NCBI RefSeq assembly: GCF_030269365.1
Contig: NZ_BSTF01000007.1
Location: forward strand, 186,001 to 250,000
Origin: Lentzea sp. NBRC 102530
GTDB taxonomy: Bacteria; Actinomycetota; Actinomycetes; Mycobacteriales; Pseudonocardiaceae
DNA length: 64,000 nt
Direction of reading: 5' to 3'
The notes beneath the pieces were generated by a model. That model made no database searches. It was not told the DNA's origin and saw nothing but the letters and a program-made list of their open reading frames with translations. The translations under genes were made by a program, and so were the position numbers. Positions 8,947-15,809 of the stretch are shown piece by piece. How positions within the stretch are numbered: the first letter of the stretch is position 1; every line of letters starts with the position of its first letter.

Positions 8947-9858
8947 TCAGCGGACGCGCTCGCCGCCGATCCACACGGCGGTGATGTTCCGGGTCGCCGT
9001 GATGTCGACCGCCGGGTCGCCTTCGACCTCCAGGCGGTCCCGCGGGTCGACGGCCAACCCGAAGACGCGCGCGGGCAGTTCGGTCGCGCCGCGCACCGCC
9101 TCGGCCGGGGTGAGCCCGGCGGCGACCAGGAGCTCCAACTCGTGGTGCATCGACTCGCCGTGCTTCGGCGCGAACGGGGCTCCGGGCGCCGAGTTCGCGT
9201 CCGTGCCGGCGAGCACGGCGACGCCCGCGTCGCGGAACCGGGTCACCGTGTCGCGGGCGTGCTCGTAGCGGAAACCCAGTGGCGCCAGCAACTTCGCGGT
9301 GCCCTCCATCATCGTCAGGGTCGGCACCGAGACCATGCCGGTCTCGCGCATGCCCGCGATGGTGTCGTCGTCCAGGACAGCGTCCAACGGCGCGTGCGTG
9401 CTCACGTCCACACCGGCTTCCACGGCCACACGGAACGCACCGGTCGTCACGGAGTGCGCGACGACGAGCAACCCGTGGTCGTGCGCGGCACGCACGAGCG
9501 CATCAACGGTCGGCTGGTCCATGCCCTCCGGCGGCGCGGCTTCAGTGACGATCTTGAGGAAGTCGGCGCCGTCGGCGACCCGGCGGTCCACGAACCGCTT
9601 CGCCTCGTCCGGGCTGGTCACGACCCCTTCAGCCGGAAAGCCCGGCATCCGCGCGTGATGTCCTCCCTTGCCCACGGCCGGGATCGTGGCGCTCCTGATC
9701 CTCGCCACGCCCTTCTGCGCGCGCATCTCGTCCACCAACTCGCGCGGCCACGAGCCCATGTCGAGCCCCGTCGTCACGCCCCAGCGGGCGAGTTCCTCCA
9801 GATCGGCCCGGCCCGACGTGTGCACGTGGGCGTCGATCAGGCCTGGCAGCACGGTCAT
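8947..9858 (-). CDS. Amidohydrolase (imidazolonepropionase-like metal-dependent hydrolase)
   Basis: A 303-residue TIM-barrel amidohydrolase. Metal ligands are visible in order: H11 and H13 in DAHVH, a lysine in DFLKIV, histidines in VVAHS and STHAPLD, and an aspartate in GTDANS. The usual N-terminal beta-sandwich is missing when translated from the ATG at 9858, which has GGGAG placed 7 nt upstream; earlier in-frame starts would run through the promoter and operator shared with the divergent MarR gene. Substrate is unknown; relatives cleave cyclic amides, peptides or organophosphates. The divergent MarR protein (from 9917) probably controls it through the palindromic site between them. Confidence 0.8.
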   Translation of the reverse strand: MTVLPGLIDAHVHTSGRADLEELARWGVTTGLDMGSWPRELVDEMRAQKGVARIRSATIPAVGKGGHHARMPGFPAEGVVTSPDEAKRFVDRRVADGADFLKIVTEAAPPEGMDQPTVDALVRAAHDHGLLVVAHSVTTGAFRVAVEAGVDVSTHAPLDAVLDDDTIAGMRETGMVSVPTLTMMEGTAKLLAPLGFRYEHARDTVTRFRDAGVAVLAGTDANSAPGAPFAPKHGESMHHELELLVAAGLTPAEAVRGATELPARVFGLAVDPRDRLEVEGDPAVDITATRNITAVWIGGERVR

Positions 9859-9875
9859 GACGTCTCCCTCAGATT

Positions 9876-9905
9876 TACCTTTTACGAAAGCTATCTCTAA
9901 AGGTA
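9876..9905. promoter_or_regulatory. Candidate MarR operator and leaderless promoter
   Basis: The AT-rich spacer between the amidohydrolase and marR starts contains TACCTTT (9876-9882) and AAAGGTA (9899-9905), an inverted pair, with an inner CTTT-TACG-AAAG palindrome at 9879-9890. A TACTAT at 9904-9909 lies 7 nt before the marR ATG, placed as a -10 element for a leaderless transcript. Binding of MarR here would control both genes. Inferred from sequence only. Confidence 0.5.
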
Positions 9906-9916
9906 CTATCACGGTC

Positions 9917-10363
9917 ATGTCCTCGCTGTCACTCGCCCAGCACGCCGTGAGGCTGCAAACGCTGCTGGAACGGCACATCGCCGAGGTCCTGAAGCAGCAC
10001 GGGCTCTCCCGCAGCGAACTCGACGTGCTGGGGGCGTTGGCGTGCGGCGAGGCACGCCCTCAGGAGCTGTCGGCACAACTGCTGCTCACCACCGGCGGCA
10101 TCAGCAACATCCTGCGCAGGCTCGAAGCCGACGGGCACATCACGCGCGAGGCGAACGCCAAAGACGCGCGCAGCAACATCGTGCGCCTTACAGCCCAAGG
10201 CAAAGCCATCGCACAGCAGACAGGCGACGCCGTCACCGACGTGATCGACCGGGTTCTCGGCGCGGTGGAGGACTCACTGGTCGAGACAGCCGCGGACCAG
10301 CTGCACCAGGTCCTGATCGCGCTCGGCGAGGACGCACCGGTGCACCGCGGTCCTACGCACTGA
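9917..10363 (+). CDS. MarR family transcriptional regulator
   Basis: A 148-residue protein with the MarR winged-helix layout: dimerisation helix, then LSRSELDVLGALACGEARPQ, recognition region LLLTTGGISNILRRLEADG and the wing ITREANAKDARSNIVRLT. It is a DNA-binding repressor, likely ligand-responsive. The ATG at 9917 fits a -10 box 7 nt upstream, suggesting a leaderless mRNA. It is transcribed divergently from an amidohydrolase gene, its probable target. The 3' end overlaps the convergent WYL regulator gene by 11 bp. No cysteines that would mark an oxidation sensor are present in the DNA-binding core. Confidence 0.9.
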   Translation: MSSLSLAQHAVRLQTLLERHIAEVLKQHGLSRSELDVLGALACGEARPQELSAQLLLTTGGISNILRRLEADGHITREANAKDARSNIVRLTAQGKAIAQQTGDAVTDVIDRVLGAVEDSLVETAADQLHQVLIALGEDAPVHRGPTH

Positions 10364-11312
10364 CGGCCCGAGCCGCGCGTGCGGCCAGCTCGGCGAACGC
10401 GTCGCGCAACTCCGGCGGCCCGACGACCTCGATCTCGGCACCGAAACGCGCCAGCCCGGCGGCGAGCGCGTCCCACGACCACGAGCCGGTCGTCAGGCGC
10501 GTCCGCGTCGGGCCGGCCTCCGTCGCCGTCCCCTCCCCCACGAACGGCGCGACCTCGGCCAGCGGCAGCCCGAGCACCACCTCGCCGTGGCACGGCCACC
10601 CGGTGTCCGACCCCTTGAACCGGGCGGCCAGGAACTCGGTGACGCTCCCGCCGGGCACCTCCCGCACCGCGAAGCGCGGGCCGTTCGGGATGCGCAACGT
10701 CAACCGGTCCACGCGGTAGGTGCGCCAGTCGGAGCGTTCGTCACTCCAGCCGACGAGGTACCAACGTCCGCCGCGGACAACGAGATGATGCGGCTGCACA
10801 CGGCGCAATGACGGCTCACGGCCAGGCGCGGCGTAGTCGAACCTCACCTCCTCACGACCACGAATCGCCGCACTCAACGCGAGCAGCACCGAGGTGTCCA
10901 CCGTGGACGCGGCCTCGGCCGCCGTGACCTCCAGCGCGTCGACCCGTTGCCGCAACCGCGACGGCATCACCTGGCGCAGCGTGACCAGCGCCCGCGCCGC
11001 GCCCTCCTCGATCCCCGCGCCCGCGCTCACCGCGATCCGCAACGCCACCGCGAGCGCGACCGCCTGCTCCTCGTCGAACAGCATCGGCGGCATCTGCGTG
11101 CCCGCTTCCAGCCGGTACCCGCCGTCCGGCCCCTTCACCGCGTGCACCACGTACCCGAGTTCCCGCAACCGGTCGACGTCGCGCCGCACGGTCCGTTCGC
11201 TGACGGCCAGCCGCTCGGCCAGCACCGTTCCAGGCCAATCCCGGCGCGCCTGGAGCATCGACAGCAACGCGAGCAGGCGCGCGGAGGTGGTCGCGGCGGA
11301 AGCGGTCGGCAT
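10353..11312 (-). CDS. WYL-domain helix-turn-helix regulator (YafY type)
   Basis: A 319-residue regulator. Residues about 8-65 form a DeoR-like HTH (ARRDWPGTVLAERLAVSERTVRRDVDRL), followed by the WYL domain (RRVQPHHLVVRGGRWYLVGWSDERSDWRTYRVDRL, about residues 195-230) and a WCX-type C-terminal region. Proteins of this layout repress or activate adjacent genes in response to small ligands or nucleic acids. It is divergent from a VOC-fold gene, a pairing common in actinobacteria, so that gene is the likely target. The ATG at 11312 is chosen because upstream sequence of the same frame is antisense to the VOC gene. It overlaps the marR 3' end by 11 bp. Confidence 0.9.
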   Translation of the reverse strand: MPTASAATTSARLLALLSMLQARRDWPGTVLAERLAVSERTVRRDVDRLRELGYVVHAVKGPDGGYRLEAGTQMPPMLFDEEQAVALAVALRIAVSAGAGIEEGAARALVTLRQVMPSRLRQRVDALEVTAAEAASTVDTSVLLALSAAIRGREEVRFDYAAPGREPSLRRVQPHHLVVRGGRWYLVGWSDERSDWRTYRVDRLTLRIPNGPRFAVREVPGGSVTEFLAARFKGSDTGWPCHGEVVLGLPLAEVAPFVGEGTATEAGPTRTRLTTGSWSWDALAAGLARFGAEIEVVGPPELRDAFAELAARAARAVSA

Positions 11313-11356
11313 GTTCCGAAGTGTGCCAGGAGTAGCGGACGTTCTCTGTCCTGTAC

Positions 11357-11396
11357 CCACGACATCGTGGTCCTCATCGCCGGAAACCTCCGGCGA
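11357..11396. promoter_or_regulatory. Palindrome and hairpin between the WYL and VOC genes
   Basis: CCACGA-CA-TCGTGG (11357-11370) is a perfect 6-2-6 palindrome and a candidate operator for the WYL regulator. Immediately after it, TCGCCGG-AAACCT-CCGGCGA (11377-11396) would form a 7-bp hairpin in the 5' leader of the VOC gene. No uridine tract follows, so it is not a typical terminator. Confidence 0.45.
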
Positions 11397-11420
11397 CGCG
11401 CCACTCGAAGAAGGACCACC

Positions 11421-11867
11421 ATGCCGCTCAACGCAGTCACCCACCTGAACTTCCGCGGCCAGGCCAGGGAGGCTCTGGAGTTCTACGCCTCGGTGTTCGG
11501 CGGGCAGACCACCATCGCCACCTACGGCGACTTCGGCATGCCCGCCGAGGCCCCCGGCGCCCAGAACGTCGTGTTCGGCCAGGTCGTCGCGGACAACGGC
11601 TTCCGCGTCATGGCCTACGACGTGCCCGGCGCGAACGCCCCGGCCAGCACGGGCGAGACCCGCCGCGAGAACGGCGTCACGCTCACCACCGAGCCGTTCT
11701 TCCTGTCCGTGCGCGGTGACGACGTCGAAGAGATGGCCGCCCTCTGGAAGGGCCTGACCGACGGCGCCACGATCGTCGAGGAGTTCGGCCCCGCCCAGTG
11801 GTCGCCGGGCTTCGGCATGCTCACCGACCGGTTCGGCGTGACCTGGATCGTGGACGTCGCCGCCTAG
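11421..11867 (+). CDS. VOC family (PhnB-like) protein
   Basis: A 148-residue vicinal-oxygen-chelate fold protein of the PhnB/3-demethylubiquinone methyltransferase-like group: HLNFRGQAREALEFYASVFGG at the start, and FGMLTDRFGVTWIVDV at the end, the family hallmark. Metal-dependent lyase, dioxygenase or antibiotic-binding activities occur in the fold, but the PhnB-like group mostly has no proven reaction. An AAGGA sits about 6 nt before the ATG. It is divergent from the WYL regulator and shares a CTAG with the convergent alcohol dehydrogenase gene, the two stop codons overlapping. Confidence 0.88.
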   Translation: MPLNAVTHLNFRGQAREALEFYASVFGGQTTIATYGDFGMPAEAPGAQNVVFGQVVADNGFRVMAYDVPGANAPASTGETRRENGVTLTTEPFFLSVRGDDVEEMAALWKGLTDGATIVEEFGPAQWSPGFGMLTDRFGVTWIVDVAA

Positions 11868-12871
11868 AACTCGACGACGGCGCGGTAGCGCGCCTTCCCC
11901 TCGCGGACTCGGCCGAGCGCCTGGTCGAAGTCCGCGGCGGGGTAGGTCTCCACCACGGGCCGGATGCCGTGGCGGGCGGCGAAGTCCAGCATCTGCCGGG
12001 TGTGCGCGGCGGAACCGACGATGCCGGCGGCCACGCGCTTGGCCGCCGGCAGCAGGCTCATCGGCCCGAGCGCGATCGCCTGGCCGGGGACGCCCACCAG
12101 GCACAGCGTGCCCCCGGGGCGGAGCAGACCGAGGTAGTCGTCCCACGGCAGGTTCGCGCCGGCCGTGCACAGGACGAAGTCGAACGAGCCGGCGGCTGCG
12201 CCCATCGCACCCTCCTCGCCGGACGCGATGAACTCGGTGGCGCCGAAGCCTTCCGCACTGTCGCGTTTGGACTCACTCGTGGAGACGGCCGTGACCTCAC
12301 AGCCCCACTTCGCGAGGAACTGGATCGCCAGGTGCCCCAACCCGCCGATGCCGACGACCGCGACCCGATGCACCGGCAGCACGCCGTTGACCAGCAACGG
12401 TGAGAACACGGTCGTGCCCGCGCACAGCAACGGCGCCGCCTCGGCCGACGGGATGGCGTCGGGGATCGGATGCACGTGCCGCCAGTCGCTCGCGCGCACG
12501 TGACTCGCGAATGCGCCCCGGTCGCCGCGCACGACCGTGTCGTCCCGGGCGGGACAGAGGTTGGTCTCGCCGCGCAGGCACCACTCGCAGCGGAAGCACG
12601 ACCCCGCGATCGCGCCGACGCCCACCCGCGTGCCGATCGGCAGGCCGACGTCCGCACCGACGGCCTCGACCACGCCTACAGCCTCGTGACCTGCGACGAC
12701 CGGGTACCTGGAGATCCCGAACTCGTCGTCGATCACGCCGATGTCGGTGTGACAGACGCCCACGTGGGTGACCCGCACGTCGACCTCGTTCACCCCGAGC
12801 GGTCCGCTGTCGTACTCGTACGCCCGCAGGGAGCCGCCTGCTTCCATCGCCGCGTGCGCGTGGACTCGCAT
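11864..12871 (-). CDS. Zinc-dependent alcohol dehydrogenase
   Basis: A 335-residue medium-chain dehydrogenase. Catalytic zinc ligands are C40 and H62 (GHEAVG); the structural zinc loop cysteines are C92, C95, C98 and C106; the nucleotide-binding motif is GIGGLG in the second half. The layout matches the cinnamyl-alcohol-dehydrogenase/YahK branch reducing aldehydes with NAD(P)H. The ATG at 12871 has GGAGGG 6 nt upstream. The divergent TetR regulator and two matching palindromes in between (12889-12906 and 12942-12957) imply local repression, possibly relieved by an aldehyde or related ligand. Substrate is not determinable here. Confidence 0.92.
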   Translation of the reverse strand: MRVHAHAAMEAGGSLRAYEYDSGPLGVNEVDVRVTHVGVCHTDIGVIDDEFGISRYPVVAGHEAVGVVEAVGADVGLPIGTRVGVGAIAGSCFRCEWCLRGETNLCPARDDTVVRGDRGAFASHVRASDWRHVHPIPDAIPSAEAAPLLCAGTTVFSPLLVNGVLPVHRVAVVGIGGLGHLAIQFLAKWGCEVTAVSTSESKRDSAEGFGATEFIASGEEGAMGAAAGSFDFVLCTAGANLPWDDYLGLLRPGGTLCLVGVPGQAIALGPMSLLPAAKRVAAGIVGSAAHTRQMLDFAARHGIRPVVETYPAADFDQALGRVREGKARYRAVVEF

Positions 12872-12888
12872 GATGCCCTCCACCACTA

Positions 12889-12906
12889 AAACAAACTAGT
12901 TAGTTA
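12889..12906. promoter_or_regulatory. TetR operator copy 1 (AACAAAC-TA-GTTAGTT)
   Basis: An imperfect palindrome lying directly in front of the alcohol dehydrogenase ribosome-binding site. It matches the second copy at 12941-12958 in 15 of 18 positions. The pair most likely binds the adjacent TetR protein. Confidence 0.6.
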
Positions 12907-12941
12907 CTCCTTCAGGTAAGCACGACATCACGCTTCGCGCA

Positions 12942-12957
12942 AACCAACGAGTTGGTT
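12942..12957. promoter_or_regulatory. TetR operator copy 2 (AACCAAC-GA-GTTGGTT)
   Basis: A perfect 7-2-7 palindrome 6 bp before the tetR start. It overlaps the presumed -10 region (TACGCT at 12957-12962), so binding would block the regulator's own transcription. Confidence 0.65.
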
Positions 12958-12962
12958 ACGCT

Positions 12963-13538
12963 GTGGTCGTGAACGATGGGAAAGCCACCAGGCAACGACT
13001 GCTGGACGCGGCGACAGCGGAGTTCGCGGCCTACGGCATCGCGGGCGCCCGCGTCGACCGGATCTCCGCGACCGCGAAGGCCAACAAGGCCCAGCTCTAC
13101 GCCTACTTCGGCGACAAGGACCGGCTGTTCGACACGGTCTTCCAGCTGCACGCCGACGCGCTGGTCAACGCCGTGCCGTTCACCGCGGACGACCTGCCGG
13201 GCTACGCGGTCGCACTCTACGACTCCTGCCTCGAGCAACCGGACCTGGTGCGCCTCGCGACCTGGGCCCGGCTCGAACGCGTCCCGGCGGGCGCGCTCGT
13301 CACGTCGATGCCCGAGCAGACCGAACTGAAGCTCGAGGCGATCGCCGCCGAGCAGCGGGCCGGCCGGGTCGACCCTGCGCTCGACCCGGCCGACGTTCTC
13401 GCGATGGTCTCGATGCTCGCGCTCACCTGGTCCCCGGCGAGCCTGTTCCACACGGCCACCCCGCAAGACGCGCGAGCCGACCACGAACGCCGGCGCGCCG
13501 CCCTCGCCGAGACGGTGCGACGCGCGTTCCGCGGTTAG
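12963..13538 (+). CDS. TetR/AcrR family regulator
   Basis: A 191-residue protein with an N-terminal TetR HTH: TRQRLLDAATAEFAAYGIAGARVDRISATAKANKAQLYAYFGDKDRLFDTVF, with the recognition helix at NKAQLYAYF. The C-terminal domain (about residues 70-190) resembles the TetR_C_33-like group. GTG codons at 12963 and 12969 are both in frame; the second fits a leaderless start 6 nt after TACGCT. It is divergent from a zinc alcohol dehydrogenase gene and two copies of a palindrome lie between them, so autoregulated repression of the dehydrogenase is likely. Confidence 0.9.
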   Translation: MVVNDGKATRQRLLDAATAEFAAYGIAGARVDRISATAKANKAQLYAYFGDKDRLFDTVFQLHADALVNAVPFTADDLPGYAVALYDSCLEQPDLVRLATWARLERVPAGALVTSMPEQTELKLEAIAAEQRAGRVDPALDPADVLAMVSMLALTWSPASLFHTATPQDARADHERRRAALAETVRRAFRG

Positions 13539-13631
13539 GCGCTGCCCTGTGAGTTCGTTCGACGAGAGGCGCGGGCCAGCGAGCGAGTCGCCCGCCACTG
13601 TCGCCCAGCGGACTCGCAAGGACAGCGCCTA
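13536..13631. repeat. Inverted repeat spanning a convergent intergenic region
   Basis: The arms TAGGCGCTG (13536-13544) and CAGCGCCTA (13623-13631) pair perfectly, and pairing extends with few mismatches to about 20 bp. Each arm contains the TAG stop codon of the flanking gene. The loop is about 55 nt and GC-rich. It may act as a bidirectional terminator or be a copy of a palindromic repeat family. Confidence 0.6.
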
Positions 13632-14060
13632 GGAACCGAGCGGCAGCACGCGGTTCAGCACGGGCACGGTGGCCGCCGCGACGACGGCGTGCATGAGGAT
13701 GAGCGCCAGCGAGTTCACCGGGGAGGCACCGCCCGCGAGGATGCCCAGGTCAGGGATCCACGAGACCACGACCACGACCGGCACCAGCACCCGCAGCACC
13801 CGGCGCGGGTTGCCCGCGAACCGGCGCACGAGGTACCAGCCGAGCGTGCCGAGCAGGATGCCGAGGACGGTCGCCGGCCCGTACTCGGCGATCGCGAGCC
13901 CGACGCGTTCCGTGCCCTCGGGCACGAACTTGCCGGCGACCAGGGCGATCAGCGCGTTGACGACGATCGAGGCCACCGCGGCGCCGAGCAGGCCGACCAC
14001 GACCTCTCCTGCGCTCGGCGCGAGTGCCGAGGAACGGGTGGGGAAGCTGGTGTCGGCCAT
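13629..14060 (-). CDS. DUF6069 family membrane protein
   Basis: A 143-residue protein with four predicted transmembrane helices (about residues 20-42, 55-75, 90-110 and 118-140) separated by short loops, matching DUF6069 proteins of actinobacteria. It has no catalytic motif and sits in the cytoplasmic membrane. The ATG at 14060 is preceded by GAAGGA about 9 nt upstream. A divergent TetR gene with two strong palindromes between them suggests tight repression, as is usual for small stress- or drug-responsive membrane proteins; that role is inference. Confidence 0.85.
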   Translation of the reverse strand: MADTSFPTRSSALAPSAGEVVVGLLGAAVASIVVNALIALVAGKFVPEGTERVGLAIAEYGPATVLGILLGTLGWYLVRRFAGNPRRVLRVLVPVVVVVSWIPDLGILAGGASPVNSLALILMHAVVAAATVPVLNRVLPLGS

Positions 14061-14082
14061 GGTCCGCGTCCTTCGGTAGGCT

Positions 14083-14106
14083 GTTTGCAAGCAGTCACTT
14101 GCAAAC
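14083..14106. promoter_or_regulatory. TetR operator copy 1 (GTTTGCAAG-N6-CTTGCAAAC)
   Basis: A perfect 9-bp inverted repeat with a 6-nt spacer upstream of the DUF6069 gene. It shares the core GCAAG-N6-CTTGC with the second site at 14129-14152. Confidence 0.7.
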
Positions 14107-14128
14107 AAGGTAGCCACTGGGGCACCCT

Positions 14129-14152
14129 CAATGCAAGTGCACACTTGCATTG
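14129..14152. promoter_or_regulatory. TetR operator copy 2 (CAATGCAAGTG-CA-CACTTGCATTG)
   Basis: A perfect 11-2-11 palindrome 13 bp before the tetR start, containing the same GCAAG-N6-CTTGC core. Together the two sites cover the whole divergent promoter region. Confidence 0.75.
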
Positions 14153-14165
14153 AACTGGAGGGTGC

Positions 14166-14726
14166 GTGGCGAGCCGGGTGAGCGACCAGGCGGTCTTCGA
14201 CGCGGTGCTGGAGGTGATCGCCGAGCAGGGGTACGAACGGGCGACCACGCGCACCATCGCCGAGGCCGCCGGGATCAACGAGGCCACGCTGTTCCGCCGG
14301 TTCACCTCGAAGGAGAACCTGCTCAAGCAGGCGGTGCGGAGCAGCTTCGCGGGCTTCGCGCTCGACCTCGACGCCCCCGGCGACGACGTGGCGGCCGACC
14401 TGCTCACGATCGTCCGCTACTACGCGCACCTCTACGAGGCCCGCAGCGGCGTCGTGCTCACCCTGATGCGCGAGGCGAAGTTCAGCCCCGAGGTCGCCGC
14501 GGTGCTCACCGAACCGGAGAAGCTGCTGCGCCGGGTGGACGAGGTGATCTTGCACCACCAACGGCGCGGGTCGCTCGTCGTCGAACCACCGCGGCACACG
14601 TTCTTCGCGCTGGTCGGGCCGCTGATGATGCGCTCGCTGGCCCGGCGCGTCGACCAGCTCGCCACGCAGGCGCCCGCCGATCCCGAGGCCGTGGTCCGCC
14701 GGTTCCTCGACGGCCACCGCCCCTGA
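14166..14726 (+). CDS. TetR/AcrR family regulator of the DUF6069 gene
   Basis: A 186-residue TetR protein. The HTH occupies residues about 8-55 (FDAVLEVIAEQGYERATTRTIAEAAGINEATLFRRFTSKENLL), and the rest is a helical ligand-binding domain with a RRFLDGHRP end. The GTG start follows a CTGGAGGG stretch. It is divergent from the DUF6069 membrane protein gene; two palindromes with a common GCAAG-N6-CTTGC core lie between them. Autorepression and repression of the membrane protein are inferred. The inducing ligand is unknown. Confidence 0.9.
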   Translation: MASRVSDQAVFDAVLEVIAEQGYERATTRTIAEAAGINEATLFRRFTSKENLLKQAVRSSFAGFALDLDAPGDDVAADLLTIVRYYAHLYEARSGVVLTLMREAKFSPEVAAVLTEPEKLLRRVDEVILHHQRRGSLVVEPPRHTFFALVGPLMMRSLARRVDQLATQAPADPEAVVRRFLDGHRP

Positions 14727-14990
14727 TCTCAGGCCGCGGCGCAACGCCTGGAGCACCTCGAGTTCACGGTCGACGTCGCGCCGCTCCGCTTCGAGCCGGA
14801 CGACCTCTTGGGCCAGCAGCTCGACGGCCCGCACACCCGGCCCACCGCCACCCCGGCGCCGGCCCGCACAGCTGTCTCCGTCATGCGTCCCCTGCTCGGC
14901 GCCGGGACCCGGCGGTGAGGGGCTCAAGCGTCACGACCTCGGCATGGCAGAAGTCATGGGGCAGGTGGCGTTGGCGGTAGCTTGCCCTTC
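14727..14990. other. Gap without a convincing gene
   Basis: About 264 bp follow the TetR gene. On the minus strand a coiled-coil-like stretch (about 14740-14850, alternating Glu, Arg, Leu, Val) can be read, but its frame runs on into antisense of the TetR gene and has no convincing start. The last bases hold TAGCTT (14978-14983), a likely -10 for the downstream phosphotransferase gene. Confidence 0.4.
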
Positions 14991-15809
14991 GTGGACCTGA
15001 CGACCATCGCTGCCGCCCTGCTGCCCGGCGTGCGCCTGGACGACGCGTTCGTCGCCGAGGAGGGCAACACCCACGACGTGCTGCTGATCCCGGGCGTGGC
15101 GGCGGTGCGGGTGAGCAAGCGACCGCTGGGCGCCTCCTCGATGCCGCGCCGGATGGAGGTGCTGGCGCAGTTGGCTGCCGCGGGGCTGCCGTTCCAGGTC
15201 CCCGAACCGCTGACGCCCGTGACGTCGTTCGGTGCGCGCGCCGCCGTGGCCGTGTCCTGGGTGGACGGTCTCGGTCTGCCCGCCGGGGAAGGTGATCCGG
15301 CGCAGGTGGCGGAGGTGCTGGAGGCCGTGCGGTCCGTGCCTTTGACGCCGTCGCTCATGGCCGTGCTGGACGACCGCGCGCAGGGCCCGTCGTGGTCGGA
15401 GATCATCACCACGTCGATCCTGCCCCGGTTGCCGTCGAGGTTGCGCGCCGAGTCCGAACGGCGACTGGAGGCCGCGCTGGCGCTGGATCCCGTTCCGGAT
15501 GCGTTGGTGCACGGCGATCTCAGCGGCTCCAACGTGCACTGGTCATCCGACGGCAAGCTGCTGGGCGTCCTCGACTGGGACTTCGCGATGCCCGGCGACC
15601 CCGCCGTCGACGCGGCCCAGATGTCCTGGCACGGCTGGGACACCGTCCGCCGGGCCGTGCCCGCCGCCGTGTACGAGCGCGCCCGCATGTGGGACGCGCT
15701 GTTCGGCATCGGGCACCTCGTCGCCACGATGAACGGCCGCCCGATGACCAGCCCGGACGGCTTCGTGTCCGCGATCGTGCCGTGGCTCGAGGCGGACCTG
15801 CGGACCTAG
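14991..15809 (+). CDS. Aminoglycoside phosphotransferase-fold kinase
   Basis: A 272-residue protein of the APH/choline kinase fold. The catalytic loop HGDLSGSNVHW and the metal-binding DWDFAMPGDPAVDAA are intact. Members phosphorylate small hydroxyl compounds such as aminoglycosides, macrolides, choline or sugars; the substrate cannot be read from sequence, and environmental actinobacteria carry many. The GTG at 14991 lies 7 nt after a TAGCTT -10-like element, suggesting a leaderless transcript. It shares CTAG with the convergent kinase gene, with overlapping stop codons. Not evidence of resistance by itself. Confidence 0.85.
   Translation: MDLTTIAAALLPGVRLDDAFVAEEGNTHDVLLIPGVAAVRVSKRPLGASSMPRRMEVLAQLAAAGLPFQVPEPLTPVTSFGARAAVAVSWVDGLGLPAGEGDPAQVAEVLEAVRSVPLTPSLMAVLDDRAQGPSWSEIITTSILPRLPSRLRAESERRLEAALALDPVPDALVHGDLSGSNVHWSSDGKLLGVLDWDFAMPGDPAVDAAQMSWHGWDTVRRAVPAAVYERARMWDALFGIGHLVATMNGRPMTSPDGFVSAIVPWLEADLRT

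Noticed and set aside
14740..14860. Coiled-coil-like minus-strand stretch after the TetR gene
   Set aside because: Its frame continues into antisense of tetR and has no start or stop marking a gene; it could be a remnant, but evidence is too thin.
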